DNA of 40,787 nt, taken from assembly GCA_039182125.1 (NCBI GenBank), contig JBCDCH010000033.1:1-40787 (forward strand), given 5' to 3'. Positions within the stretch are counted from its first letter, which is position 1. Each line of letters starts with the position of its first letter. The DNA comes from Planctomycetota bacterium. Lineage in GTDB: Bacteria > Planctomycetota > Phycisphaerae > Tepidisphaerales > Tepidisphaeraceae. Made by a program: the position numbers and the translations under genes. Below, in pieces: positions 18,082 to 25,266 of this stretch. Under the pieces are notes generated by a model that made no database searches, was not told where the DNA came from, and worked only from the letters and a program-made list of their open reading frames with translations.

Positions 18082-19092
18082 ATGGCAACTGAAACGAAAG
18101 AACAGGCCGAGACTATGGCCACTGAAAACAAAGATAAGAAGTCCCATCCTGTGCCGCGTCTGCTGCGCGCAAACGCGGAGCGTGTCCTTGAGATCGAGTA
18201 CGATTTCATGGACTCCGAAGTATTCGCTCAGCGTGGCGTGGAAAAGGCGCTCTTCGAGGTCGAGGACTCCGAGAAGGCGCTGCCGTTTACCCGGTGGTAC
18301 CAGCCGACCCGCGACGAGGCGTTCGAGGGCGAGAAGGACCTGGGCCAGCCGCAGCTCATGAAGCCCGCGGAAGAGAAGCTCATGTTCCTCCGCTTCAACT
18401 ACGCCAAGAAGAAGCTGGGCATCCTCCAGCGTCGCGTGAAACGTAAGGGCTTGGACAAGAAGACCGCCTCCGAGTTGGTCGAATGGGACCGCAAGTTCGA
18501 GCACTACCGCGAGTACCTGGTCCGCACCAACCTCGCGCTGGTGCTGGCGATGGCCAAGCGGACGCGTCTTGGCGATGTCGACTTCGCCGAGATCGTCTCC
18601 GAGGGCAACATGGCGCTGATCCGGGCCGTCGATAAGTTCAACGTCGACAAGGGTTTCAAGTTCAGCACCTACGCCTGCCGGGCGATCCTCAAGGCGTTCA
18701 GTCGGACCGCCATGAAGCACTCGCGTCACCGCCAGCGCTTCCCGGTCGAGTTCGAGCCGGACCTCGAGAAGTCCAACTGGGACGAGGTTCGTCGCGAGCT
18801 GGTCGAGGACGACTGCGTCGATGAGCTCAAGACCATCGTGGATGAGAACCTGGCCGATCTTTCCGACGTCGAGCGGACCGTGCTCAAGCGCCGGTTCAAC
18901 TGGGCCCAGGAAGAGGATGCCCCGCTCACCCTCGAGCAGGTCGGCCGCATCATCGGTGTGACCAAGGAGCGTGTCCGTCAGATCCAGAACAAGGCACTGG
19001 TGAAGATCCGTGCCCGCATGGAAGACGGCGTGCTCCGTAACCGCCCCGAGCCGCAGGCGGCGACCAAGACCGAAGAGCCGGTGTTGGTCTAA
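18082..19092 (+). CDS. RNA polymerase sigma-70 family factor (RpoD/RpoS-like, non-ECF)
   Basis: A 336-residue sigma factor. Region 2 lies at about 97-217: VRTNLALVLAMAKRTR, FAEIVSEGNMALIRAVDKFNVDKGFKFSTYACRAI (core binding and -10 recognition) and SRTAMKHSRHRQRFP. Region 4 lies at 256-312: LSDVERTVLKRRF, LTLEQVGRIIGVTKERVRQIQNKALVKI (-35 recognition helix). It lacks the long N-terminal region 1.1 and the large insertion of primary RpoD, so it is probably an alternative group 2 or 3 factor. The N-terminus (1-95) is unlike standard sigma factors. ATG 18082 follows GAGAAGGAG at 18066-18074, an excellent ribosome-binding site. It has its own long upstream region and a strong terminator. Confidence 0.93.
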   Translation: MATETKEQAETMATENKDKKSHPVPRLLRANAERVLEIEYDFMDSEVFAQRGVEKALFEVEDSEKALPFTRWYQPTRDEAFEGEKDLGQPQLMKPAEEKLMFLRFNYAKKKLGILQRRVKRKGLDKKTASELVEWDRKFEHYREYLVRTNLALVLAMAKRTRLGDVDFAEIVSEGNMALIRAVDKFNVDKGFKFSTYACRAILKAFSRTAMKHSRHRQRFPVEFEPDLEKSNWDEVRRELVEDDCVDELKTIVDENLADLSDVERTVLKRRFNWAQEEDAPLTLEQVGRIIGVTKERVRQIQNKALVKIRARMEDGVLRNRPEPQAATKTEEPVLV

Positions 19093-19115
19093 CCGACGGT
19101 CATCTCAATCAAGTA

Positions 19116-19151
19116 GGAAAAGCCCTGCGTCCTGTGACGCGGGGCTTTTCC
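19116..19151. terminator. Strong hairpin terminator after the sigma-factor gene
   Basis: GGAAAAGCCCTGCGTC (19116-19131) pairs with GACGCGGGGCTTTTCC (19136-19151) around CTGT, with one T-G wobble; the distal arm carries CTTTTCC. It lies between the sigma gene and convergent tam, and is symmetrical enough to serve both. Confidence 0.8.
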
Positions 19152-19158
19152 GTTGCGG

Positions 19159-19938
19159 TCATCCGGCGCGGGTGGCGATGAAAAACAGCCGACGGAAGGG
19201 GAACAGCACCGATCCGTCGGCTTGCTGCGGGTAAGCGGCATGGATGCGCTGCGTGTAGGCGTTCAGGAAGTCGTCTTGTTGACCGTCACGCAAGGCTTGC
19301 AGAAACGGCCGTAGGCCGCTGCCGCGAATCCAGCGGACGATGTCGTCGGGGCCGTCGAGGACGTGGATGTACTCCGTCACCCACAACTCGACGTCGGCGT
19401 GCGGCGTGAGGATGTCGAAGTAGTCACTCGGCTCGCGAATCTCGAACGTGTCGGCGAGGTGCTGCAAGTCGTCCGCCCACGGTCCGTCGGCGATCGTTTG
19501 GTGGATCGCTTGATGGACCGCGGTGTGCGTGTGCGTCGGAATCTGGGCCGCGAGTTGCCCGCCGGGGACGAGGCATTCGACCAGCCGGGGCAGCAGGGCG
19601 TCCTGCCCGTGCACCCATTGGAGCGCGGCGTTGGAAAAGATCAGGTCGAACGGCTCCGTCGGTGCCCAGTCGTTGATGCTCTGGTGTACCCACTTGGCAT
19701 CGACGTCCGACGCCCGGGCCGACTCGATCATCGCCGCGTCCACATCCACGCCTACGAGCCGCGCGTCGGCACCGAGGTGTCGTCGCAGGTGTCGCGTGGA
19801 GTTGCCCGGTCCACAGCCCAGATCCGCCCCCCGTCGCACCGGGCGGTCCGCGAGCCGGTGCAGCAGATCAAGCACGGGCAACTCACGTTCGCGCTCGAAT
19901 CGCAGGTACAGGTCGGGATTCCAGTCGGGGTTCGCCAT
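19159..19938 (-). CDS. tam: Trans-aconitate 2-methyltransferase-like protein
   Basis: A 259-residue SAM-dependent methyltransferase. The opening NPDLYLRFERERELPVLDLLHRL, motif I ADLGCGPGNSTRHL (about 38-51), SARASDVDAKWVHQSINDW, FDLIFSNAALQWVHGQDALLPRL and the C-terminal WIRGSGLRPFLQAL match Tam closely. Tam methylates trans-aconitate, removing an inhibitor of aconitase that forms spontaneously from cis-aconitate. It is the last gene of a minus-strand run that starts with pyrH. Confidence 0.92.
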   Translation of the reverse strand: MANPDWNPDLYLRFERERELPVLDLLHRLADRPVRRGADLGCGPGNSTRHLRRHLGADARLVGVDVDAAMIESARASDVDAKWVHQSINDWAPTEPFDLIFSNAALQWVHGQDALLPRLVECLVPGGQLAAQIPTHTHTAVHQAIHQTIADGPWADDLQHLADTFEIREPSDYFDILTPHADVELWVTEYIHVLDGPDDIVRWIRGSGLRPFLQALRDGQQDDFLNAYTQRIHAAYPQQADGSVLFPFRRLFFIATRAG

Positions 19939-19983
19939 GTGCGATTCGCCAACGGTCGGCGCGCAGGGGTGATCTGGAACGGG

Positions 19984-20442
19984 TTACTGCCCAGTCGGAG
20001 GCCCAAAGAACGACGCCTGGTACTCGTACCAGTGGCGGGTCGTGTCGTCGGTCTGTTCGCTGACGTCCACGTTGCCTTTTCGATCGCGGGAGTGTTCAAA
20101 CGATGTCGACCGCTCGATCGTGCTGGTGACGTACTCGTAGGTGTAGAAAACCGCATCGGCACCGAGCTGACGGGCGGCGTCGGCGGCGGTCTTGTCCCGC
20201 AGCGGACGCGCCGCCACCGCGGTGGACGTCCCGAGCAGGCTGCGATCACCACGCGCACGATCCATCGCGTCGACGAACTTCGCCATCGCGACCGGGTTAC
20301 GAACATCCGCCCCGACGACCAACACCGGTGCGTCTTCCGCGAGGGCAGGCATCGACTGCCCGGTGTAGCCAGTGACGAGGGGGTTGGCGCAACCGCCCGA
20401 AAAGATCAACGCCAACAAAGCCAAGACGAATGAAACTCGCAT
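19984..20442 (-). CDS. Probable lipoprotein of unknown function
   Basis: A 152-residue protein with a signal peptide (MRVSFVLALLALIF) ending in a lipobox-like SGGC at residues 15-18. The mature part has an alpha/beta opening (APVLVVGADVRNPVAMAKFVDAMDRARG), an Ala-rich helix (KTAADAARQLGADAVFYTYEYV) and a polar tail ending in an aromatic HWYEYQASFFG. No family is recognised. It lies in the same direction as tam and the VOC gene, with short gaps. Confidence 0.7.
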   Translation of the reverse strand: MRVSFVLALLALIFSGGCANPLVTGYTGQSMPALAEDAPVLVVGADVRNPVAMAKFVDAMDRARGDRSLLGTSTAVAARPLRDKTAADAARQLGADAVFYTYEYVTSTIERSTSFEHSRDRKGNVDVSEQTDDTTRHWYEYQASFFGPPTGQ

Positions 20443-20485
20443 CGCCGAATGCTACCAAACGAATCAACCGTCCGACATCCGCGGC

Positions 20486-20890
20486 TCACCACGGCTTCTG
20501 CGTAAACCCATCGCCTTCGCCGAGGAACTCGATGCGGTTGCCGAACGGATCGTCGGTGTGAAAGCGGCGGCGTTCGGGCGTGAGCGTGTCCCAGTCGACG
20601 CGGTGCCCGGCGTCGGCGAGCGTGTCGGCCATCGCGTCGAGGTCGGGCACGATCAGGGCGGGGTGGGCTTTGCGTTGCGGGGTGAAGTCGTCTTCGACGC
20701 CGACGTGGATGTGCACAGGGCCGGAGACGAACCAGCAACCGCCGCGGTCGGCCATGAGCTTGGGCTTGGGTACTTCCTCCATGCCGAGCACACCGGCGAA
20801 GAACGCACGGGCCTTGTCTTCCTCGCCCTGCGGCATCGTCAGCTGCACGTGGTCAATCGCGATCATGGTCTGGCTCGGGGGTGGGCTCAT
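20486..20890 (-). CDS. VOC (glyoxalase/bleomycin-resistance) family protein
   Basis: A 134-residue vicinal-oxygen-chelate fold protein. IDHVQLTMPQGEEDKARAFFAGVLGMEEV is the first betaalpha-beta unit; HIHVGVEDDFTP and the closing DPFGNRIEFLGEGDGF form the second. His14 and the terminal Glu are the usual metal ligands. VOC proteins include glyoxalase I, dioxygenases and antibiotic-binding proteins, so the reaction cannot be assigned. Its start overlaps the stop of the GNAT gene by 4 bp. Confidence 0.85.
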   Translation of the reverse strand: MSPPPSQTMIAIDHVQLTMPQGEEDKARAFFAGVLGMEEVPKPKLMADRGGCWFVSGPVHIHVGVEDDFTPQRKAHPALIVPDLDAMADTLADAGHRVDWDTLTPERRRFHTDDPFGNRIEFLGEGDGFTQKPW

Positions 20891-21435
20891 GGCGAGAACT
20901 CCTCGGCGAGCATCGCAAACATCACATGATCCTGCCAGTGGCCGGCGATCTGGAGGTACTTTTTTGCCAGCCCTTCGCGGCGGAAGCCCAGTCGTTCGGC
21001 GAGGCGCATGCTCGGTTTGTTCGAGGGGATGACGTTGGCCTGGATGCGGTGCAATCCACTCGCAAAGCCATGGCGGAGCAGGGCGGTCGTCGCCTCGACG
21101 GCGATGCCCCGGCCGATCGCGTCGGCGGCGACGTTCCAGCTCGCATATCCGCTACGCAGCGGGCCCATGACAATGTTGGCGATGTGGAAAAACCCGACAA
21201 GCCCACCATTCTCGAACGCGGCGTAGCGCAGCCCGTTGCGGTCGCGCTTCGTAGCGGCGAGGCGGTTCAGCCAATCGTCAAAGAGCCGGTCGGGTCGCAT
21301 GGAAAGATGCTCGGCCGGAAACCACGGCCGGAAGTGTTCGCGGCCATCGGTCCAGACCCGTACGAACTCCGCCCGGTCCGACACGCCCAGCGGCCGGAGT
21401 GTCAGCCGGTCGGTCGTGAGCGTCGGATGCTTCAC
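20887..21435 (-). CDS. GNAT family N-acetyltransferase (RimJ/RimL type)
   Basis: A 182-residue acetyl-CoA-dependent acetyltransferase. The opening LTTDRLTLRPLGVSDRAEFVRV, the middle GYASWNVAADAIGRGIAVEATTALLRHGFA (acetyl-CoA-binding motif A, with GRGIA) and VIPSNKPSMRLAERLGFRREGLAKKYLQIAGHWQDHVMFAMLAEEF are typical of RimJ/RimL enzymes that acetylate protein N-termini or small amines. The start overlaps the PilZ gene stop by 4 bp and the stop overlaps the VOC gene, so the three are translationally coupled. Confidence 0.9.
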   Translation of the reverse strand: MKHPTLTTDRLTLRPLGVSDRAEFVRVWTDGREHFRPWFPAEHLSMRPDRLFDDWLNRLAATKRDRNGLRYAAFENGGLVGFFHIANIVMGPLRSGYASWNVAADAIGRGIAVEATTALLRHGFASGLHRIQANVIPSNKPSMRLAERLGFRREGLAKKYLQIAGHWQDHVMFAMLAEEFSP

Positions 21436-21896
21436 GGATCGACCACCCGGCTTCGGACGTGCCGCGCGACGGGCGCGTCCTTGCCGCGCTTGCCGCTCGC
21501 GAGTGGTGGCGGTTGCATCATCGCCGCCATGCTCGTGAACCAGCTCGCGCCGAACACCGCGCCCGTGAGGTAGCGGCCGTCGGTGTGCGGGCGGACATGA
21601 CGCACTTCGCAGAGCATCTCCAGATCACGCTTGCCGTCACGCGGCACCTTGATGTCGAAGCTCGAACCTTTTGTCAGCTCCATGTCCAACAGCACCGCGA
21701 TGCCCTCGCGGCTCAGGTCCCAGACCTCGGCGACTAGCGAACGCTTCGCCCCCGAGTTGTCGAAGGGCAAGACAAGAACTGATTCCGATGTCCGTACTCG
21801 CGGGCTGCGGCGTTGGCCGTCGTCGGGGTCCTTGCCGTAAATCGCCTCGACAAGTTCGTCGAGGCGTCGCTCCGAAAGTTCGACGCCTTTGGACAC
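21432..21896 (-). CDS. PilZ domain protein
   Basis: A 154-residue protein. After an N-terminal helix (LSERRLDELVEAIYG) comes RRSPRVRTSESVLVLPF and then VWDLSREGIAVLLD, the two halves of the PilZ c-di-GMP-binding signature (RxxxR and D/NxSxxG). It probably responds to cyclic di-GMP and affects surface or motility functions; the output partner is unknown. The start at 21896 (GTG) is chosen because the domain begins there and because longer readings cross the O-methyltransferase gene in another frame. The stop overlaps the GNAT start by 4 bp. Confidence 0.85.
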   Translation of the reverse strand: MSKGVELSERRLDELVEAIYGKDPDDGQRRSPRVRTSESVLVLPFDNSGAKRSLVAEVWDLSREGIAVLLDMELTKGSSFDIKVPRDGKRDLEMLCEVRHVRPHTDGRYLTGAVFGASWFTSMAAMMQPPPLASGKRGKDAPVARHVRSRVVDP

Positions 21897-21942
21897 GGTC
21901 GGATGATACGCGGGCCGGTCGGGCCGTCGCAGGCAAGGCAGG

Positions 21943-22602
21943 TCAACGGACGCGAGCCAGGATAAAGCCGTCGAGGCCTTTGGCACCGGCGGTTTGCAAG
22001 GCGGTGGCGTCGAGCTGCGGGTTGGCCGCGATTGCATCGAAGAGTTGTTGCATCCCGATCACGTCGGGCGTGTCGCCGTCGATGATCCGGCCTTGGCGAA
22101 AGGCGTTGTCGACCACGATCACGCTGCCGCTGCGGGACAAACGCAGGGCGTGTTCGAGGTACACGACGCAGTTCTCTTTGTCGGCGTCGATGAACGTGAG
22201 GTCGATCGGCCCATCGGTGACCGGATCGAGCTTGGCGAGTGTGTCGATGGCTTGGCCGATATGAACTTCGACTTGATCCAAGACGCCAGCGTCTTGGAGG
22301 TTGTCGCATGCGACTTCGGCGTGGGTCGGGTCGATCTCGAGAGTGATCAACTTGCCGTCGGGTGGCAGGGCGCGGGCGAGGCAGATGGTCGAGAAGCCGG
22401 CCAAGGTACCGACTTCGAGGATTCGCTTAGCACCGACAATCTTGGCCAGAACGGTCAGGCCGTGCCCCTGCAGCGACGAGACGGCGATGTCCGGCAAACC
22501 GGCGTCGGCGGCACGCTGTGCCGCTCGATCCAGTACTTTGTCGCCCAGCCCGAGCCGGTCGACTGCCCAGGCGTCGAGTGTCCGTTGCTCGTCGTCGCTC
22601 AT
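21943..22602 (-). CDS. O-methyltransferase, family 3 (catechol/caffeoyl-CoA type)
   Basis: A 219-residue SAM- and metal-dependent O-methyltransferase. RILEVGTLAGFSTICLARALP is motif I, LITLEIDPTHAEVA follows, LTFIDADKENCVVYLEHAL is the metal-binding acidic block and VIVVDNAFRQGRI closes the core. Bacterial members methylate catechol-like substrates; the natural substrate is unknown. It follows frr after 24 bp and precedes the PilZ gene by about 46 bp, in one direction. Confidence 0.92.
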   Translation of the reverse strand: MSDDEQRTLDAWAVDRLGLGDKVLDRAAQRAADAGLPDIAVSSLQGHGLTVLAKIVGAKRILEVGTLAGFSTICLARALPPDGKLITLEIDPTHAEVACDNLQDAGVLDQVEVHIGQAIDTLAKLDPVTDGPIDLTFIDADKENCVVYLEHALRLSRSGSVIVVDNAFRQGRIIDGDTPDVIGMQQLFDAIAANPQLDATALQTAGAKGLDGFILARVR

Positions 22603-22626
22603 GGCACCCTCCGTTGAGTGACGTTG

Positions 22627-23187
22627 TCAGACTTCCATCACCTCGTCGGTCTTGTGCTTGACGTTCTCGGTGACCTTAGCCTCGCGCTCGTCGATGAGCT
22701 TTTGCACTTCTTCCTTCCCGTGCTTGGCGTCGTCCTCGGTCAGGAGGCTTTCCTTTTCCTCGGCGTCGATGTGCTTGTTGGCGTCGCGGCGGGTGTTGCG
22801 CAGGCTGACCTTGGTGCGCTCGCCGAGGTCCTTGACCTGGGCGGCCATTTGCTTGCGGCGCTCGGTGCTCATCGGGGGCAGGTTCAGGCGGACCTGCTTG
22901 TCCTCGATCATCGGGTTGAGGCCGAGGTTCGATTCGTCGATGGCTTTCTTGATCGCCGCGGCGTCCTGCGGGCTGAACGGGCGGATCAGGATCTGCGTCG
23001 GTTCGGGAATGGTGATCGCCGCGATGGATTTCAGGTCTGTCGGGCTGCCGTAGTAGTCGACGCGCACGTTTTCGACCAGCGCGGGCGAAGCGCGGCCGGT
23101 GCGAATGCCGCGCAGTTCCTGGTGGAGGTGGTCCACCGCTTTGTCCATCGCTTCTTCAGCTTCCAGCAGGATGTCGTCGAGGGGCAT
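22627..23187 (-). CDS. frr: Ribosome recycling factor
   Basis: A 186-residue protein that, with EF-G, splits post-termination ribosomes. It shows the family pattern throughout: MDKAVDHLHQELRGIRTGRASPALVENVRVDYYGSPTDLKSIAAI, IRPFSPQDAAAIKKAIDESNLGLNP, VRLNLPPMSTERRKQM and the C-terminal DANKHIDAEEKESLLTEDDAKHGKEEVQKLID. The length is standard. It lies 106 bp downstream of pyrH, the usual order. A copy of the TCTACCAACTA repeat lies 12 nt before the start codon. Confidence 0.98.
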   Translation of the reverse strand: MPLDDILLEAEEAMDKAVDHLHQELRGIRTGRASPALVENVRVDYYGSPTDLKSIAAITIPEPTQILIRPFSPQDAAAIKKAIDESNLGLNPMIEDKQVRLNLPPMSTERRKQMAAQVKDLGERTKVSLRNTRRDANKHIDAEEKESLLTEDDAKHGKEEVQKLIDEREAKVTENVKHKTDEVMEV

Positions 23188-23199
23188 GTTGGGAAAGTC

Positions 23200-23230
23200 C
23201 TTAGTTGGTAGAGCCTAGAGCTTAGTTACT
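23200..23230 (-). repeat. Diverged TCTACCAACTA-type repeat upstream of frr
   Basis: Plus-strand bases 23200-23212 equal 13 bases of the repeat at 1396-1408; a looser copy (TAGAGCTTAGTTACT) follows to 23230. A further diverged, oppositely oriented block (CCACCTCCAAGTTCCAAGCACTACC) is seen at about 23260-23290, so the arrangement recalls a decayed form of the inverted pair at 4976-5064. Confidence 0.5.
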
Positions 23231-23293
23231 TGCTTGGTTGCTCGTGGCGGTGAACGTACCACCTCCAAGTTCCAAGCACTACCTCCTACCAGC

Positions 23294-24028
23294 TCAGACC
23301 CCCACCGTCGTCCCGATCGTCTCGCCCTTGACGACCTTGAGAATGTTCCCGGGAACGCCCATGTCGAAGACGATGACCGGCATCTCGCGTTCCTCGCACA
23401 TGGTGAACGCGGCCATGTCCATGACCTTGAGCCGCTTGTCGATCGCTTCGGTGTAGGTGAGGTTGTCGAACCGCTTGGCGTCGGGGTTGGTCTTGGGGTC
23501 GCAGTCATAAATGCCATCGACCTTGGTCGCTTTGAGCAGGGCGTCCGCTTCGATCTCGGCGGCGCGGAGTGCGGCGCAGGTGTCGGTGGTAAAGAACGGG
23601 TTGCCCGTGCCGGCCGCGAGGATGATCGCCCGGCCCTTTTCCAGGTGCCGGATCGCCTTGCGACGGATGAACGGCTCGCACACTCGGCTGATGCTGATTG
23701 CCGACATCACCCGGACACTCATCTCGTCGCCGGGGTACAACGTCTCCATCGTCTCCTGCAGGGCCAGTGCGTTGATGACCGTCCCGAGCATGCCCATGTA
23801 GTCGGCGGTGGTACGGGGGAAGGTGCCGTCCTGGGTGAATTGGGCACCGCGGATGAAGTTGCCGCCGCCACAGACGATCGCGAGCTCCGCGCCGGCCTTC
23901 TGCACGTCGACGCACTGCTGGGCGATCTTGTGGAGCTGGTCCCGATCAATACCGAAGCCGCCTTCGCCCGAGAGGGATTCGCCGGAGATTTTCAGCAACA
24001 CGCGGTTGTACTTGATCGGATGGTCCAT
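23294..24028 (-). CDS. pyrH: UMP kinase
   Basis: A 244-residue kinase of the amino acid kinase fold that phosphorylates UMP to UDP. YNRVLLKISGESLSGEGGFGID is the ATP-site opening, AIVCGGGNFIRGAQF the phosphate loop, MGMLGTVINALALQETME the UMP-binding helix, and AGTGNPFFTTDTCAALRAAEIEADALLKATKVDGIYDCDPKTNPDAKRFD is very characteristic. Length is normal. It heads a minus-strand series with frr and diverges from aroK. Confidence 0.98.
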   Translation of the reverse strand: MDHPIKYNRVLLKISGESLSGEGGFGIDRDQLHKIAQQCVDVQKAGAELAIVCGGGNFIRGAQFTQDGTFPRTTADYMGMLGTVINALALQETMETLYPGDEMSVRVMSAISISRVCEPFIRRKAIRHLEKGRAIILAAGTGNPFFTTDTCAALRAAEIEADALLKATKVDGIYDCDPKTNPDAKRFDNLTYTEAIDKRLKVMDMAAFTMCEEREMPVIVFDMGVPGNILKVVKGETIGTTVGV

Positions 24029-24102
24029 GGCCGAATGGTAGCGAAAGGGACGATGGCGGGAACCAAGCCCGTTTCGGCAGACGGCGACCGCTACTGTGGT
24101 GC

Positions 24103-24612
24103 ATGCGACCCATTCTCATCGGATATCGCGGTAGCGGAAAGACGACCGTCGGCCGACTGTTGGCCGAGCGGTTGGGCTGCGGCTGGGTCGACACCGACGC
24201 GATCATCGAGCAGGACGCCGGCCGAACCGTCGTCGAACTGTTCGAGGACGAGGGCGAAGCACTGTTCCGAGACCGCGAAGGCGACGCACTGCGTGAGGCG
24301 TTGCAGATGCCCGAGACCATCATCAGCCTCGGCGGCGGGGCGGTGACGTTCGAGCCGAGCCGTGAGATGCTCAAGCTCTCCGATCGGCCGCGGGTGTATC
24401 TGCAATGTACGGTCGAAGAACTCGCCCGCCGGATCGAGACCGACACGTTCAAACGCCCCGCGCTACACGGCACCGACGCCGCGAGTGAAGTCGCAACCGT
24501 GCTCGAGCAACGCCTTCACCTTTACGATGCCGTCGCGACCCACACGATCGACGTGACCCACCACACCCCCGAGCACATCGTGACACAGATCGAGCGGTTG
24601 CTGCGACAGTGA
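24103..24612 (+). CDS. aroK: Shikimate kinase
   Basis: A 169-residue enzyme that phosphorylates shikimate in the aromatic amino acid pathway. PILIGYRGSGKTTVGRLLAERLGCGWVDTDAIIE carries Walker A (GYRGSGKTT) and the DxD substrate motif, ISLGGGAVTFEPSREML is the shikimate-binding GGG motif, and VYLQCTVEELARRI precedes the lid. Length is standard. The REP-type palindrome begins 12 nt after its stop. Confidence 0.96.
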   Translation: MRPILIGYRGSGKTTVGRLLAERLGCGWVDTDAIIEQDAGRTVVELFEDEGEALFRDREGDALREALQMPETIISLGGGAVTFEPSREMLKLSDRPRVYLQCTVEELARRIETDTFKRPALHGTDAASEVATVLEQRLHLYDAVATHTIDVTHHTPEHIVTQIERLLRQ

Positions 24613-24623
24613 GAATGCACCAA

Positions 24624-24647
24624 GCAGCCGGGCGATTACATCGCCCT
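24624..24647 (+). repeat. REP-like palindrome, left copy
   Basis: Contains the perfect hairpin GGGCGAT-TAC-ATCGCCC (24630-24646). All 24 bases recur as the exact reverse complement at 25197-25220, on the other side of the Y1-transposase-like gene. Confidence 0.85.
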
Positions 24648-24699
24648 GGCCACGACGGCTCCGTTTGACACGGAAACGACCGAACCGAGACTGAGCTCG

Positions 24700-25185
24700 A
24701 TGCGTCGCCGCATGATCACGCTCCACGCTTACGGCACATGGATGCCCGATAAGCCGAAGGGTTTTGCCCATCGGCAACACGGACTTCTTCCGACAAACCG
24801 AGGTCTCGCCGGTGCCTACCGCAAGAATCAAGCCGAAGCGACCGTCTACCTCAACGGCGACATGCAGCGAATGTTGATCGAATCGAGCTTGGACTCGATG
24901 GGTTTTCTCGACACGACCCCACTCGTCATCGCAACCGAGCCGACGCATCTTCACATCGTTTTCGCATGGGGTCATGAACGCGATGGTGCTGCTCTCGCGC
25001 GGTCGATTCGCTTACGATTGACGCGAGACTTGAATTTGGCGTGGGGACGACGGGCAGCTTGGTGGACGGCGAAGGGTCGGCTCTCGCCGGTGAAGGATGA
25101 TGCGCACCTCGCGTACCTTCGGTCGGAGTACCTGCCGAGCCACCGTGGGTGGAAGTGGGACGGCGAGCGTGGGCTGTATCGGTAG
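24700..25185 (+). mobile_element. Y1 (RAYT/IS200-like) transposase-type gene
   Basis: A 161-residue protein. It has an HUH motif in EPTHLHIVFAWGHE (His-Leu-His near residues 87-89) and a C-terminal catalytic-type tyrosine in YLRSEYLPSHRGWKW; the opening MITLHAYGTWMPDKPKGFAHRQHG is typical of planctomycete Y1-transposase-like proteins. Such enzymes nick single-stranded DNA at hairpins. The gene is bracketed by two inverted copies of a small palindrome, the layout of REP-associated transposases (RAYTs). It is intact and single-copy here. Activity is unproven; the alternative is a domesticated member with a housekeeping role. Confidence 0.8.
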
Positions 25186-25196
25186 TCGTCGCGGCG

Positions 25197-25220
25197 AGGG
25201 CGATGTAATCGCCCGGCTGC
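25197..25220 (-). repeat. REP-like palindrome, right copy
   Basis: Exact reverse complement of 24624-24647, with the perfect hairpin GGGCGAT-GTA-ATCGCCC at 25198-25214, 12 nt after the transposase-like gene. Confidence 0.85.
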
Positions 25221-25266
25221 TGGGCTGCGATCGCCAAGTGGCGGAGATTGGCTACGCTGTTCCCCC

